64,000 bases of DNA, taken from assembly GCA_021371935.1 (NCBI GenBank), contig JAJFVF010000013.1, positions 1 through 64,000 of the forward strand. Reading direction: 5' to 3'. The DNA comes from a bacterium (GTDB taxonomy: Bacteria > Armatimonadota > UBA5829). Made by a program: the position numbers and the translations under genes. How positions within the stretch are numbered: the stretch's first letter is position 1; the number at the start of each line of letters is the position of its first letter. Under the pieces are notes generated by a model. That model searched no databases and was not told the DNA's origin. It was given only the letters and a program-made list of their open reading frames with translations. Positions 26,909 through 35,591 of this stretch are shown here, in pieces.

Positions 26909-28804
26909 TTGAAAAGACAGGTTATCGCAGTATTGCTGCTTATCGTCGGGCTTGCGGCGGCATGCTTTGTCGCCGGAAGCAGAGCGCGTTTGGAATCCCG
27001 GAATAAAGCTGTCGAACTTGTTCTTGATTATGGAGAGATTCAGGAACTTGCAGCCGCCTCGGGAATATCTGCAAAAGAAGCAGCAACCAGATTCAAGCAG
27101 GCCGGAGCCACAAGCGTCGCCATAGATGAGCAGACCATGGCCGATGCCATCGATTCCAGATTGGTTGTGCCATACAGTGACCGGCATTTCGCGGTTGCAG
27201 GAGGGCAGGCCGAGCGTATTATCCCGCACCTGAAAATGGCTCTGCCGAGGATTGCCGACCGCATCATAAGCACCCCGGTTGATGACGGTTCAGGCAAGTC
27301 GTTTACATATCTGACGCTGGATGCCTCGGTTCCTATGGAATATCTCGAACAGATCCCCATCGGTCTCGATGAGGATGCCATAAAGACCGTGCGCGACGCT
27401 GGTCTGATGCCCGTTGCCAGGCTCGTCAACTATACTGGCGCGACTCCTGACGCGGTAAATGCAATTCTTGCGGATGTCAGGCAAAGCGGCATCAAGACTG
27501 TGATATTTTCAGGCGACCAGGTCCTCGGGTTCAAAGGATCAGTCAAGGAAACCGCCAAAGCATTTCAACACAACAACCTCTACTTCGGGCGAGTCGAGTT
27601 TTCCAAGCAAAAAGGAGAAGAGAGGCTGGCATATAACCTGCCTGCAAACCTGATCGAAGTCCACAGCATCACTCAAAACGAGATGCCGACCATGGACCAG
27701 CCGAGCATTGTCGAACGGTTCCAGAAAGCTGTTCGAGAACGAGGCGTAAGGATGGTTTATGTGCGCATGTATGACACATCTTCGAGCGCCATTGTCTCAA
27801 ACAATGCAAAATATGTGAATGCAATTGCACGCGGCATTCGCAGAGACGGATATACCCTGAAGTCTGCGCATGCGACGGGTGAACTCGCGATACCCAGACA
27901 GGTGCGCATGGTTGTGGGGGTCGGCGTAGCGGCGGGAGCGATACTGCTGTTACTTTCGGTATTTAACCTTTCTGCAGCGGCGGCCTGGGTCTGGTCGATA
28001 ATATTGATTGCCGGTTGTGCGGGTCTGGCAGGGGTTGGAGACACGGGTCAGAAGGCTGTGGCGCTGCTTGCGGCACTGGTGTTTCCGGTGTTGGCGGCCA
28101 TTAATGCCGTTAATGGATCGCCGGACTCGCCAAAGACTATGCCAATGCCGTATTTGCGGACTCTCGGGCGTTTTGCCGGGGCTGTCATCACGACTGCTGC
28201 GGGTGGAATGCTCATTGTGGGGCTGCTCAGCGAACGCGATTTCATGCTTCGGATCAATCAGTTTGCCGGTGTCAAACTCGCTCATCTGCTGCCGGTGCTG
28301 GTGCTTGCGCTGGTCTTTGCATCTCGCATTGCCTGGGTGAGGGGCACATGGAGCGCTCAGAAAGAAAAGTTTATCCGCACGATTAAGGAAGTGTCGTCGA
28401 ACCCGATGTTGATCTGGCAGGTCGGACTTATGGCCGTGCTTTTGGTCATCGTTGGTATTATGGTCGCAAGGTCGGGCAACGATGCCGGAATGGGGGTCAG
28501 CCCGCTTGAGCTGAAGTTCAGAGCCGTTCTGGACAAGGTCCTCTACGTCCGCCCTCGAACGAAAGAGTTCCTGATCGGCTATCCTGCTGTGATTCTCGGC
28601 ATTGCCTTTGCGCTCAAAGGGCGCAGGGCTTGGGCTGCGCCGCTTATCGTGATCGGCTCCATCGGCCTTATTTCAGCGCTCAACACGTTCTGCCATATCC
28701 ATACGCCAATCGTTCTGAGCCTGATAAGAGTGCTCAACGGTGCCGTTGTCGGCGGACTGATTGGTCTTATTCTCTGCCGGGTCTTTCGTGAACAGGCTGC
28801 ATGA
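26909..28804 (+). CDS. DUF5693 multi-pass membrane protein, partner of CsaB
   Basis: The 631-residue protein has an N-terminal membrane anchor, a soluble extracytoplasmic region to about residue 330, then about ten membrane helices. The soluble region (LELDYGE-type start, SGISAKEAATRFKQAGATSVAIDE) matches DUF5693, a family nearly always encoded next to csaB. It is thought to take part in making or moving the pyruvylated cell-wall polymer; the biochemical role is not known. The start is TTG at 26909. The stop is one base before the csaB ATG. Confidence 0.8.
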   Translation: MKRQVIAVLLLIVGLAAACFVAGSRARLESRNKAVELVLDYGEIQELAAASGISAKEAATRFKQAGATSVAIDEQTMADAIDSRLVVPYSDRHFAVAGGQAERIIPHLKMALPRIADRIISTPVDDGSGKSFTYLTLDASVPMEYLEQIPIGLDEDAIKTVRDAGLMPVARLVNYTGATPDAVNAILADVRQSGIKTVIFSGDQVLGFKGSVKETAKAFQHNNLYFGRVEFSKQKGEERLAYNLPANLIEVHSITQNEMPTMDQPSIVERFQKAVRERGVRMVYVRMYDTSSSAIVSNNAKYVNAIARGIRRDGYTLKSAHATGELAIPRQVRMVVGVGVAAGAILLLLSVFNLSAAAAWVWSIILIAGCAGLAGVGDTGQKAVALLAALVFPVLAAINAVNGSPDSPKTMPMPYLRTLGRFAGAVITTAAGGMLIVGLLSERDFMLRINQFAGVKLAHLLPVLVLALVFASRIAWVRGTWSAQKEKFIRTIKEVSSNPMLIWQVGLMAVLLVIVGIMVARSGNDAGMGVSPLELKFRAVLDKVLYVRPRTKEFLIGYPAVILGIAFALKGRRAWAAPLIVIGSIGLISALNTFCHIHTPIVLSLIRVLNGAVVGGLIGLILCRVFREQAA

Positions 28805-28805
28805 T

Positions 28806-29879
28806 ATGTCCAAGAGGATCGTAATCTCAGGCTATTACGGGTTCGGCAACACGGGCGATGAGGCGGTGCTGGACGGCATGCTGGCAGCGTTTCGCAATCT
28901 TGGTCTGGATGTCGAGATCACGGTGCTCTCTGCCGATCCTACCCGCACGATTGCCGAGCATCCGGGTGTGATATCCATGCACAGATACAGCCCTGGCGCG
29001 GTAATAAATGCGATCCGCAGAGCTGATCTGGTCATCAGCGGCGGCGGCAGCCTGATCCAGGATGTTACCAGCGCAAGGTCGGCGCAATATTATCTGTATG
29101 TACTCAGACTGGCGCAGTTTCTCAGACGGCCTACGATGGTATATGCGCAGGGCATCGGACCACTGGACAGACCCAACATCCGTCGGTATGCAGCTCGCAT
29201 TCTAAACAAAACGAAGCTGATTACCGTGCGCGACAGCGATTCCAGAACGCTTCTGGAGTCCATGGGTGTAAGCATCCCGCCGGTGCATGTGACAAGCGAC
29301 CCATCTTTTTTGGTGGAACCCGATCTGGAGGCCGCGAACGATCTGTTGGATAAACACGGCCTGCAGAGCAGGGCGCTCATGGGTGTGTCACTGAGGCCAT
29401 GGATTACCAATGACTGGCTGCATGCAGCAATAGACGGCATATCATCTGCGTGCGAGGAGCTTGATGTCACTGCTGTGGTGATCCCTATGCAGGAATCAGA
29501 GGACATGGAGGTAGGTACAAAGCTCTCAAAAGGCGTGATGGTTGGATGTGGAGGAAATCCGCGAACCATTAAGGCTGTAATTGCCGGGTGCGGCCTGATG
29601 GTGGGGATGCGGCTCCACTCATTGATATTTGCGGCTGATGTGGGTGTCGCATGTGTCCCTATAGCGTATGACCCGAAGATCACAGCATTCGCAAGCTCAA
29701 TAGGGCGGGGGCCGGGTATGGATGTGAACTCGCCTGATGCCGGCAAATTAAGGGATGCGATTGTTACTGCATGGCATGAACGCGAGGCGCTGGGTGTGAG
29801 TGTTGGTGAGCATGCCAAACATATGCGCGAAATGGCGCTTGAGTCAGGGAAGATGGCTGCAGGGCTTCTGGAACAATAG
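28806..29879 (+). CDS. csaB: CsaB polysaccharide pyruvyl transferase
   Basis: The 357-residue protein begins with ISGYYGFGNTGDEAVLDGML, diagnostic of the family, and contains GGGSLIQDVTS, YAQGIGPL and the C-terminal GMRLHSLIFA. CsaB adds pyruvate ketals to secondary cell-wall polysaccharide, which then anchors proteins with SLH domains. I chose ATG at 28806; earlier in-frame codons lie inside the DUF5693 gene. In a diderm with Lpt proteins this suggests SLH-type tethering of the outer membrane or S-layer. Confidence 0.93.
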   Translation: MSKRIVISGYYGFGNTGDEAVLDGMLAAFRNLGLDVEITVLSADPTRTIAEHPGVISMHRYSPGAVINAIRRADLVISGGGSLIQDVTSARSAQYYLYVLRLAQFLRRPTMVYAQGIGPLDRPNIRRYAARILNKTKLITVRDSDSRTLLESMGVSIPPVHVTSDPSFLVEPDLEAANDLLDKHGLQSRALMGVSLRPWITNDWLHAAIDGISSACEELDVTAVVIPMQESEDMEVGTKLSKGVMVGCGGNPRTIKAVIAGCGLMVGMRLHSLIFAADVGVACVPIAYDPKITAFASSIGRGPGMDVNSPDAGKLRDAIVTAWHEREALGVSVGEHAKHMREMALESGKMAAGLLEQ

Positions 29880-29940
29880 CTCTTAAAACACGGTCAAAGA
29901 CATAGGCACAGTAGGGGTCTTGCGTGATTATGACTGCTAC

Positions 29941-29969
29941 TTGCTTGCAAAGTCATTGTCGAGTATAAT
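29941..29969 (+). promoter_or_regulatory. Promoter and leader of the lipoprotein gene
   Basis: TTGCTT (29941-29946) and TATAAT (29964-29969) have a 17-base spacer. A small hairpin gtttcgt/acgaaac follows at 29982-30001, and three cactttc-like heptamers at about 30040-30060. Confidence 0.6.
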
Positions 29970-30084
29970 TTACGAGGTCTTGTTTCGTGAAGTGACGAAA
30001 CGCCTCAATATTGCGCTGACTGCTGGACGGCGGGTCTGGACTTTCCACTTTCCACTTTCGGCTGTTTTCGAGGAGAGGTCGTTA

Positions 30085-30945
30085 ATGAAAAGATTCTTCA
30101 TATTGGTCGTGATCGCAGGATTGATCGCTGTAATATCCGGCTGCGGCGGTGGGGGAGGCGGAAGTTCCTCATCCGGCACTACCACTCTTGGCGACAGCAT
30201 TATTACAGGCAAAGTGGTAAGCACAAAGTCCGGTTCGCCGGGTGTGGCTGATGTCATTGTAAGACTTGGCACAACCACTCTGACAGCAACGACCGACTCG
30301 GATGGCAATTTCCAACTGGACATTGGTTCCAGTTCAGCAGGGGTTCCGGCATATCTTCAGATTGACCCGAGCGGCGCAGGCACCGGCTATTCAAAAAGCT
30401 ACACTGTGAAATATAGGAATCAGACATTCCTTTCGAATAATATCACCATTCCTGCGACCGTGCGTAATGGTAGTGTCAGTGATCTTGGTACATTCACAAT
30501 AACTTATGTAGACGGCGAGGATATGCCTCCGGTGCCGTTTACCAGCAAAAACACGGTACTTACCGGAAGAATAGTGAGTTCTTCGACTGCTGCCGGTATA
30601 TCAGGTGTGAAGGTCAGCTTTGGGACACCTTCCTATACGGCAACGACAGGCGCTAAGGGTTACTTTGAGATTGACCTTGGGCTGGAGGCGGCGGTTGATG
30701 TGCTGCTGCCTGGGAGCCACATCTTCTCGATTGATACAAGCAATGCAGGATCTGATTATCCGACCAGCCTGCTGGTGTCATACAGCGGTTCATCGACATT
30801 GTCTCAGAGTTCAATCCCTGTCCCGGACAGTATATATAACAATACGTCCACCGATTTTGGCGTCATAACGGTCATCACAAGTTCCAGTTCGAGTGATGAT
30901 GACGATGATGACGATGATGATCCTCCTATACCACCGGCATTTTAA
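30085..30945 (+). CDS. Lipoprotein with two carboxypeptidase-regulatory-like domains
   Basis: The 286-residue product has a lipoprotein signal with the lipobox ISGC at residues 20-23, followed by a Gly/Ser linker. Two repeats of about 110 residues each start with the ITGKVVS or LTGRIVS strand, continue with GVADVIVRLG or GVKVSFG and the GNFQLDIG or GYFEIDLG turn, and end in LGTFTITYVD or FGVITVITS. This is the pattern of CarboxypepD_reg-like beta-sandwich domains. The C terminus carries a run of nine aspartates before PPIPPAF, possibly binding calcium. The ATG at 30085 has GAGGAGAGG upstream. Confidence 0.8.
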   Translation: MKRFFILVVIAGLIAVISGCGGGGGGSSSSGTTTLGDSIITGKVVSTKSGSPGVADVIVRLGTTTLTATTDSDGNFQLDIGSSSAGVPAYLQIDPSGAGTGYSKSYTVKYRNQTFLSNNITIPATVRNGSVSDLGTFTITYVDGEDMPPVPFTSKNTVLTGRIVSSSTAAGISGVKVSFGTPSYTATTGAKGYFEIDLGLEAAVDVLLPGSHIFSIDTSNAGSDYPTSLLVSYSGSSTLSQSSIPVPDSIYNNTSTDFGVITVITSSSSSDDDDDDDDDPPIPPAF

Positions 30946-30958
30946 TTTTGAAGAAGTC

Positions 30959-30990
30959 CTCCCTCCTGCTTAGGCCGGAGGGAGTTTTTT
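30959..30990 (+). terminator. Terminator hairpin that also holds the lptC ribosome site
   Basis: The stem ctccctcc (30959-30966) pairs with ggagggag (30977-30984), followed by six T. The 3' arm is also the only Shine-Dalgarno sequence for the ATG at 30995. Confidence 0.8.
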
Positions 30991-30994
30991 GCAT

Positions 30995-31573
30995 ATGGGA
31001 CGTATAGCACACAAACGAATAGCCGCGATTACTGTGGTAATACTTGCTTTATTGGCATGGGCTTTTAGGCACTATGCGCCATATTCGCGGCAAAATATAG
31101 TCAGGCAGCCTCCCGCTGTTGTCCTGGAAATGGAGGATGTCAGCCTTGTCGGACTTGGGCATGACGGAAAGCTGTGGAGTGCCAAAGCAAAAAAAGTAGA
31201 GATCGGTCAGAACCGTTCCATAGCAAAGCTGCGCGAGATCGACAGCGGCAGGATATATGACGGCTCAAAAGTCGTGCTCAAGGCAAAAGCAGGCAAGGCT
31301 GTTTATAACGCTTCCAGCAGGGACCTGGCTCTTAGCAGGGGTGTGGAGATACTCGGAACGGATGGCCAGAGAGTGGCCGGAGAGGGTTTTGTATGGAACT
31401 CCGCGGCATCCTCGCTGCGTAGCATGGGAGGAGTCAGCTTTCAGACTGATAGGTGCAAAGCTTCGGTCGACAGGTTGGCTGTTGACATGAAAAGCAAAGA
31501 GCTGAAGATGTGGAACGTTAATGTGAAGATAAAGCTCAATGGCACTCAGAACAATCCTCTGGAGGCGCAATAG
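30995..31573 (+). CDS. lptC: LptC-like LPS transport protein
   Basis: The 192-residue protein has an N-terminal membrane anchor (about residues 9-25) and an OstA/LptC-type beta-jellyroll (VVLEMEDVSLVGLGHDGKLW, LSRGVEILGTDGQRV). LptC bridges the LptBFG transporter and LptA in the periplasm. I chose ATG at 30995; a TTG two codons earlier is possible. The LptA-like gene begins one base after its stop. Together they imply an outer membrane carrying LPS-type lipid. The family is poorly conserved, so the name is by architecture and context. Confidence 0.75.
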   Translation: MGRIAHKRIAAITVVILALLAWAFRHYAPYSRQNIVRQPPAVVLEMEDVSLVGLGHDGKLWSAKAKKVEIGQNRSIAKLREIDSGRIYDGSKVVLKAKAGKAVYNASSRDLALSRGVEILGTDGQRVAGEGFVWNSAASSLRSMGGVSFQTDRCKASVDRLAVDMKSKELKMWNVNVKIKLNGTQNNPLEAQ

Positions 31574-31574
31574 T

Positions 31575-32321
31575 ATGCGTGTTAAGTGGCTTGCGATCAT
31601 AATAATTGCGGCAATTGTGGCTGCGGCAGTTGTTTCGGTTGCTGCTCAGGATACAAAAAAGCCTAAGGCAAATTCAGGAAAGTATGAGGAAATGTCATAT
31701 CGCGCGGATGCCAGTGTTGCAAAATGGGGTGGTGTGAATACTGCTCTTTTGAGCGGCAATGTAAAATTCGTCCATGTAGACACCACACTCACATCAGATA
31801 AAGTCCTTTTTGACCAAAAAGCAAACACAGCCGACTCTCCGGGTCCCATCAAAATCACCGATCCAGAATGCGATATTACCGGAAAAAAGGGTTTTGCGGA
31901 CTTCAACAAGAGGCTGGGCATCATCGAGGGTGATGTGGTGATGCTCCTGAAGCCGAAACTGACACCCGAAGAGCAAAAGTCGCGCCAGGACAAAGGCAGC
32001 CAGGATATGAAATCCAAACTCAAAGAACCGACCACGATATCATGCCCCAAGCTCGAATATCAGTATAAGAAAAAGGTTGCAACGGGCACCGGTGGTGTCT
32101 ACTTCAAGCAGGAGAAGAGGGCGGCTAGCGCGGATAAGGCGATATATGATGTCAAGGCCGAGAAGCTCACGCTCATCGGGCATGTAAAGGCCGTAGACGA
32201 GAACGGCCAGACGTTTGAGACGCTGGATCGGGTAACTTTTACACTCAAAAAGGGTGAAGAGAAGATGGAAGGCACCAACGTCAGCGGCTCCATAAAGATC
32301 GACATGGATGAGGAAGAATGA
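31575..32321 (+). CDS. lptA: LptA/OstA-like periplasmic protein
   Basis: The 248-residue protein has a signal peptide ending near VAAQ, then repeated beta strands of the OstA type (VNTALLSGNVKFVHVDTTLTSDKVLFD, LEYQYKKKVATGTGGVYFKQEKRAASADKAIYD split across the fold, LTLIGHVKAV). LptA subunits form the bridge that carries LPS across the periplasm. A Lys/Gln-rich insertion at about residues 130-155 is unusual. The ATG at 31575 follows GGAGG in the lptC end. Assignment is by fold pattern and the lptC neighbour. Confidence 0.75.
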   Translation: MRVKWLAIIIIAAIVAAAVVSVAAQDTKKPKANSGKYEEMSYRADASVAKWGGVNTALLSGNVKFVHVDTTLTSDKVLFDQKANTADSPGPIKITDPECDITGKKGFADFNKRLGIIEGDVVMLLKPKLTPEEQKSRQDKGSQDMKSKLKEPTTISCPKLEYQYKKKVATGTGGVYFKQEKRAASADKAIYDVKAEKLTLIGHVKAVDENGQTFETLDRVTFTLKKGEEKMEGTNVSGSIKIDMDEEE

Positions 32322-32401
32322 CGCGCATCAGTCAAGTTTTGTCATGATGACCCTGGGGTAACCCTTCACCGGATGTTGTATACGATGGAGGGCTTCACTC
32401 A

Positions 32402-32875
32402 ATGGTCACGCACAAAGACAGGCAGATTGAGGAACAAGTCACTGTTACACTGAGGAACGATTCGCGTATCGACCTGAGCGAGATAAGTGTGCATGTCGAT
32501 GATGGGGTGGTATATCTGACCGGCACTGTCGACAGCGCAGCCGAAAAAAAAGCCGCATGGGAAGATTTGCAGGCCGCCACAGGTATAGATCGGGTCGTCG
32601 ACGAGCTTGTGATTCGCAATTATATTGACCGCAGCGATGAAGAGCTGCGACACTCCGTCAAGCAGTTCCTAATCCGCGATATTGACGTGGATGCCAACCC
32701 GATAGATGTCGAGGCAAGAGACGGTGTTGTGACGCTGAAGGGCAGGGTGGCATCGTATGCGCAGAAAGTGGAGGCCGAGTGCGTGGCATGGTGGATACCG
32801 GGCGTCACCGATGTGATCAGCCATCTGGAGGTGGACGGCATCTTCGACCCATTGGCTGAGGAAACGGACTATTAG
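32402..32875 (+). CDS. Double BON-domain protein
   Basis: The 157-residue protein has two BON units. The first is QVTVTLRNDSRIDLSEISV to DRVVDELVI; the second is RHSVKQFLIRDIDVDANP to VTDVISHLEV. Each has the central glycine in VYLTGTVDS or VTLKGRVAS. No signal peptide is seen. BON domains bind lipid or other hydrophobic ligands; the partner here is unknown. It precedes marC by 13 bases and is a relative of the single-BON protein at 9293. Confidence 0.8.
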   Translation: MVTHKDRQIEEQVTVTLRNDSRIDLSEISVHVDDGVVYLTGTVDSAAEKKAAWEDLQAATGIDRVVDELVIRNYIDRSDEELRHSVKQFLIRDIDVDANPIDVEARDGVVTLKGRVASYAQKVEAECVAWWIPGVTDVISHLEVDGIFDPLAEETDY

Positions 32876-32888
32876 TCACGCACCTTAT

Positions 32889-33488
32889 ATGGATTTCCAA
32901 TCATTTATAACTGAGTTGGGGACACTTGCGGTTGCGTTTATCATAGTGCTCGACCCACTGGGAGCACTGCCTATCCTGGTGAGCCTGGATTCTTGCCTGA
33001 GCACAAAGGAGAGGCGCGGCCTTACATACCGAGTAATAATCGGAGCCACCATTTTGCTCCTGGTGTTCATTTTTACCGGCACGTTTATGTTGTCCCTGTT
33101 CAATATCACACTCGATGACATGCGCATCGGCGGCGGTCTACTGCTGGTAATTATAGCTATCAATCTTGTAGTTCATGGCAGAGTCAGCTCAGACCAGTCC
33201 GAGGAATATCGCGCCGCAATTGTGCCGTTGATATCGCCGCTTTTGATAGGTCCGGGTGCAATTACCGTGGCAGTCGTTCTGGCAACGATCCATGGAGTCT
33301 GGATAACGAGCATAGCCGCGCTCATTGCCATGTTCATATGCCTGATTACTTTTATGGCTACTGGCGTCATTCATCGTGTTATAGGTGATTCCGGGACCGC
33401 TCTGGTAAGCCGACTTATGGGTGTATTGATAGTGACGATCGGTGTAAGCTACATCAGAATCGGGGTCCTGCACTTAATAAACAGATAG
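32889..33488 (+). CDS. MarC/YhcE-family membrane protein
   Basis: The 199-residue protein has six membrane helices and the family motifs FIIVLDPLGALPILVSL and LISPLLIGPGAIT. Members were once linked to antibiotic resistance, but the function is not established. It lies in a probable two-gene unit with the double-BON gene. Confidence 0.88.
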   Translation: MDFQSFITELGTLAVAFIIVLDPLGALPILVSLDSCLSTKERRGLTYRVIIGATILLLVFIFTGTFMLSLFNITLDDMRIGGGLLLVIIAINLVVHGRVSSDQSEEYRAAIVPLISPLLIGPGAITVAVVLATIHGVWITSIAALIAMFICLITFMATGVIHRVIGDSGTALVSRLMGVLIVTIGVSYIRIGVLHLINR

Positions 33489-33531
33489 GTTTTAGATATG
33501 CGATAATGAAGGTCACAGTGCGCGACAACTG

Positions 33532-33560
33532 TTGACATTGCCCGATAATATTGTTATCAT
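33532..33560 (+). promoter_or_regulatory. Promoter of the histidine kinase gene
   Basis: TTGACA (33532-33537) and TATCAT (33555-33560) are separated by 17 bases, 45 bases upstream of the kinase start. Confidence 0.7.
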
Positions 33561-33604
33561 TTTGAATAAAGGCTGAGAGTCAATGTAATATGAGGGCATA
33601 GTAG

Positions 33605-35584
33605 TTGGTAAGGACTTTAGATCAACAATACTCTCCTGATAATCCTCTTTGTGATCCAGAAAATGTACGGATCACAGATCTTCTGCAGCAAGACCAGGCA
33701 ATGGAAATTGTAAATGCTTTTCGTATGGACGGATTGTCGGAAGCCGCCATATTTGTCAGTCAAGACTCCAACTTATATACGCTTGACGATCTTTACGGTC
33801 TTGATGAACCAGCCGGTCTGGCGTGTGTAGCCCCACTTGCAAAACAGTCAATTGAGACCGGTAAAGTTCAACATTGTAGCAATGAAGACGGCATGATGGC
33901 TGTAGCATATCCCGTATGGCTCCGCTATCGTGGAAAATCTTATCTAAAGGGATGCCTTGCTGGTTCTCCGCCAAAGCCTGTGACTCGAAACATGTTAAAA
34001 TCATGCGGCTATATTATGGGGATAGTTGCAGATTCACTCACGGAGAAAATTTCCGCAGCATTCCTGTCGGACATCGTGAACAGGGATCGTCGTGAACTTG
34101 AAGAAAGACTTAAAATAGTTGACAATACCATTGTGGATGTGATAAACAGCGTATCGGCTGCGTTCGTGCTTATCAGCAGTGATATGACGGTTGCCTGGCA
34201 CAACAATATGCTGAGCAAAATGTGTGGTCATGCAAATATTGTCGGCAAAGTCTGTCACAAAGAGATTTGGTCCAGCAACAATATATGTGCCGGCTGTATG
34301 GTTAAACAGACGCTTGAGACCGGCAAGCCACAATCAGGAAACATTCGCGTCGGTTCAGCCTCAAGAGGAACTCATTATTATAAAGTTGCGACTGCGCCTG
34401 TTTTCAATGAATCCGGTGAGGTTAAATACGTGCTTGAGCTTGTTCAAGATATCACGGAGGCATGGGAGACTGAGTCCGAGCTTGCGCGCTATAAACGTCT
34501 TGTCAATAATTCAGATGATTTGATGTTCATATGCAATGGAAAGCTGGAGATATTGGCTGCAAACCACAAATTTTTGGAATGCACCCAGTACAAGGAACGA
34601 GAGATTACTGGTATGAGTGTATTCAGCATATCTCCGCAGCATGAACTTGAAAGGACGCTCAAGACCTCGGATACACTTCGCACCACCGGCATGATGATGA
34701 ATTTTGGGCAAATTTTGAAAAAGGACGGCAGCATCATACCGGTTCAGATGTTTTTTACGTACGACAGCAAAGCCGACATCTATGAGGCTGTGCTCAAGGA
34801 TATGTCAGAGCGAATGCGTCTTGAACAGGAAATACGCACAAGGTCCGAGGAACTGCAGGCACAAAATTCAAAGGCAATGGCAGCGATTGAGGAGAAGAAT
34901 CGTTTCTTCCGCAATGTCTCGCATGAGCTGAGGACCCCTCTGACATCCATCATAGGTTTTGCGGAACTGCTTTTGGAAGACACTCAGGAGCCATTGTCCG
35001 AGCGTCAAAAGGCTCAATTAGGCAGGGTTGTGGGCAATTCGCACAAGCTCCTGGCGATGGTCAATGACCTATTAGACTTAAGCAGGCTCGATGCAGGAAG
35101 AATGCGTCTGGAGTGTGGAAATGTCAATGTCGAGGAGATGCTGGGTCAGATCGTCTGTAATATGATGCCTCTTGCTCAAAATAAAAAATTGAGTGTCAGC
35201 GTAAGCATCCCCAAAAAGCTGCCCGTCATTATAACAGATGAGCAAAAGCTGGGGCAGATCGTGGTAAACCTGCTTTCCAACGCCATTAAATTTACTCAAA
35301 GCGGCGGTGTTACTATCAAAGCCGTCAAAAACGCTAAGTTCATATCCATTTCGGTAAGCGATACAGGTGTCGGCATTCCTGAGGGCGAGTTGGAAGAAAT
35401 ATTTATGGAATTCAGCCGTGGAAGCGCGAGTAATGTTGGCACAGGCTTAGGCCTTGCTATAGCAAGACGGCTTGCCGGATTCCTGGGCGGGGAAATAAGC
35501 GTAAGCAGCAAAGTTGGCGTGGGATCGACGTTCATGCTCAAAATGCCTATTATGCAAAAAAAAGACTCGCGCTGTGCGGTATAA
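33605..35584 (+). CDS. Cytoplasmic PocR-like/PAS/PAS sensor histidine kinase
   Basis: The 659-residue protein has no membrane segment. The N-terminal 135 residues resemble a PocR-type ligand domain (cysteines at ACVAP, HCSNEDG and GCLAG). A PAS domain (about 170-285) carries a C-x11-C-x2-C pattern in VCHKEIW and ICAGCMV. A second PAS spans about 290-410. The HisKA box is VSHELRTP (His near 440). The HATPase has VNLLSNAIKFT, DTGVGIPEG and GTGLGLAIARR. No response regulator is adjacent, so its partner is elsewhere. The Cys-bearing sensor parts suggest redox or metal sensing; this is inference. The start is TTG with GAGGG upstream. Confidence 0.85.
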   Translation: MVRTLDQQYSPDNPLCDPENVRITDLLQQDQAMEIVNAFRMDGLSEAAIFVSQDSNLYTLDDLYGLDEPAGLACVAPLAKQSIETGKVQHCSNEDGMMAVAYPVWLRYRGKSYLKGCLAGSPPKPVTRNMLKSCGYIMGIVADSLTEKISAAFLSDIVNRDRRELEERLKIVDNTIVDVINSVSAAFVLISSDMTVAWHNNMLSKMCGHANIVGKVCHKEIWSSNNICAGCMVKQTLETGKPQSGNIRVGSASRGTHYYKVATAPVFNESGEVKYVLELVQDITEAWETESELARYKRLVNNSDDLMFICNGKLEILAANHKFLECTQYKEREITGMSVFSISPQHELERTLKTSDTLRTTGMMMNFGQILKKDGSIIPVQMFFTYDSKADIYEAVLKDMSERMRLEQEIRTRSEELQAQNSKAMAAIEEKNRFFRNVSHELRTPLTSIIGFAELLLEDTQEPLSERQKAQLGRVVGNSHKLLAMVNDLLDLSRLDAGRMRLECGNVNVEEMLGQIVCNMMPLAQNKKLSVSVSIPKKLPVIITDEQKLGQIVVNLLSNAIKFTQSGGVTIKAVKNAKFISISVSDTGVGIPEGELEEIFMEFSRGSASNVGTGLGLAIARRLAGFLGGEISVSSKVGVGSTFMLKMPIMQKKDSRCAV

Positions 35585-35591
35585 TCTGAAT

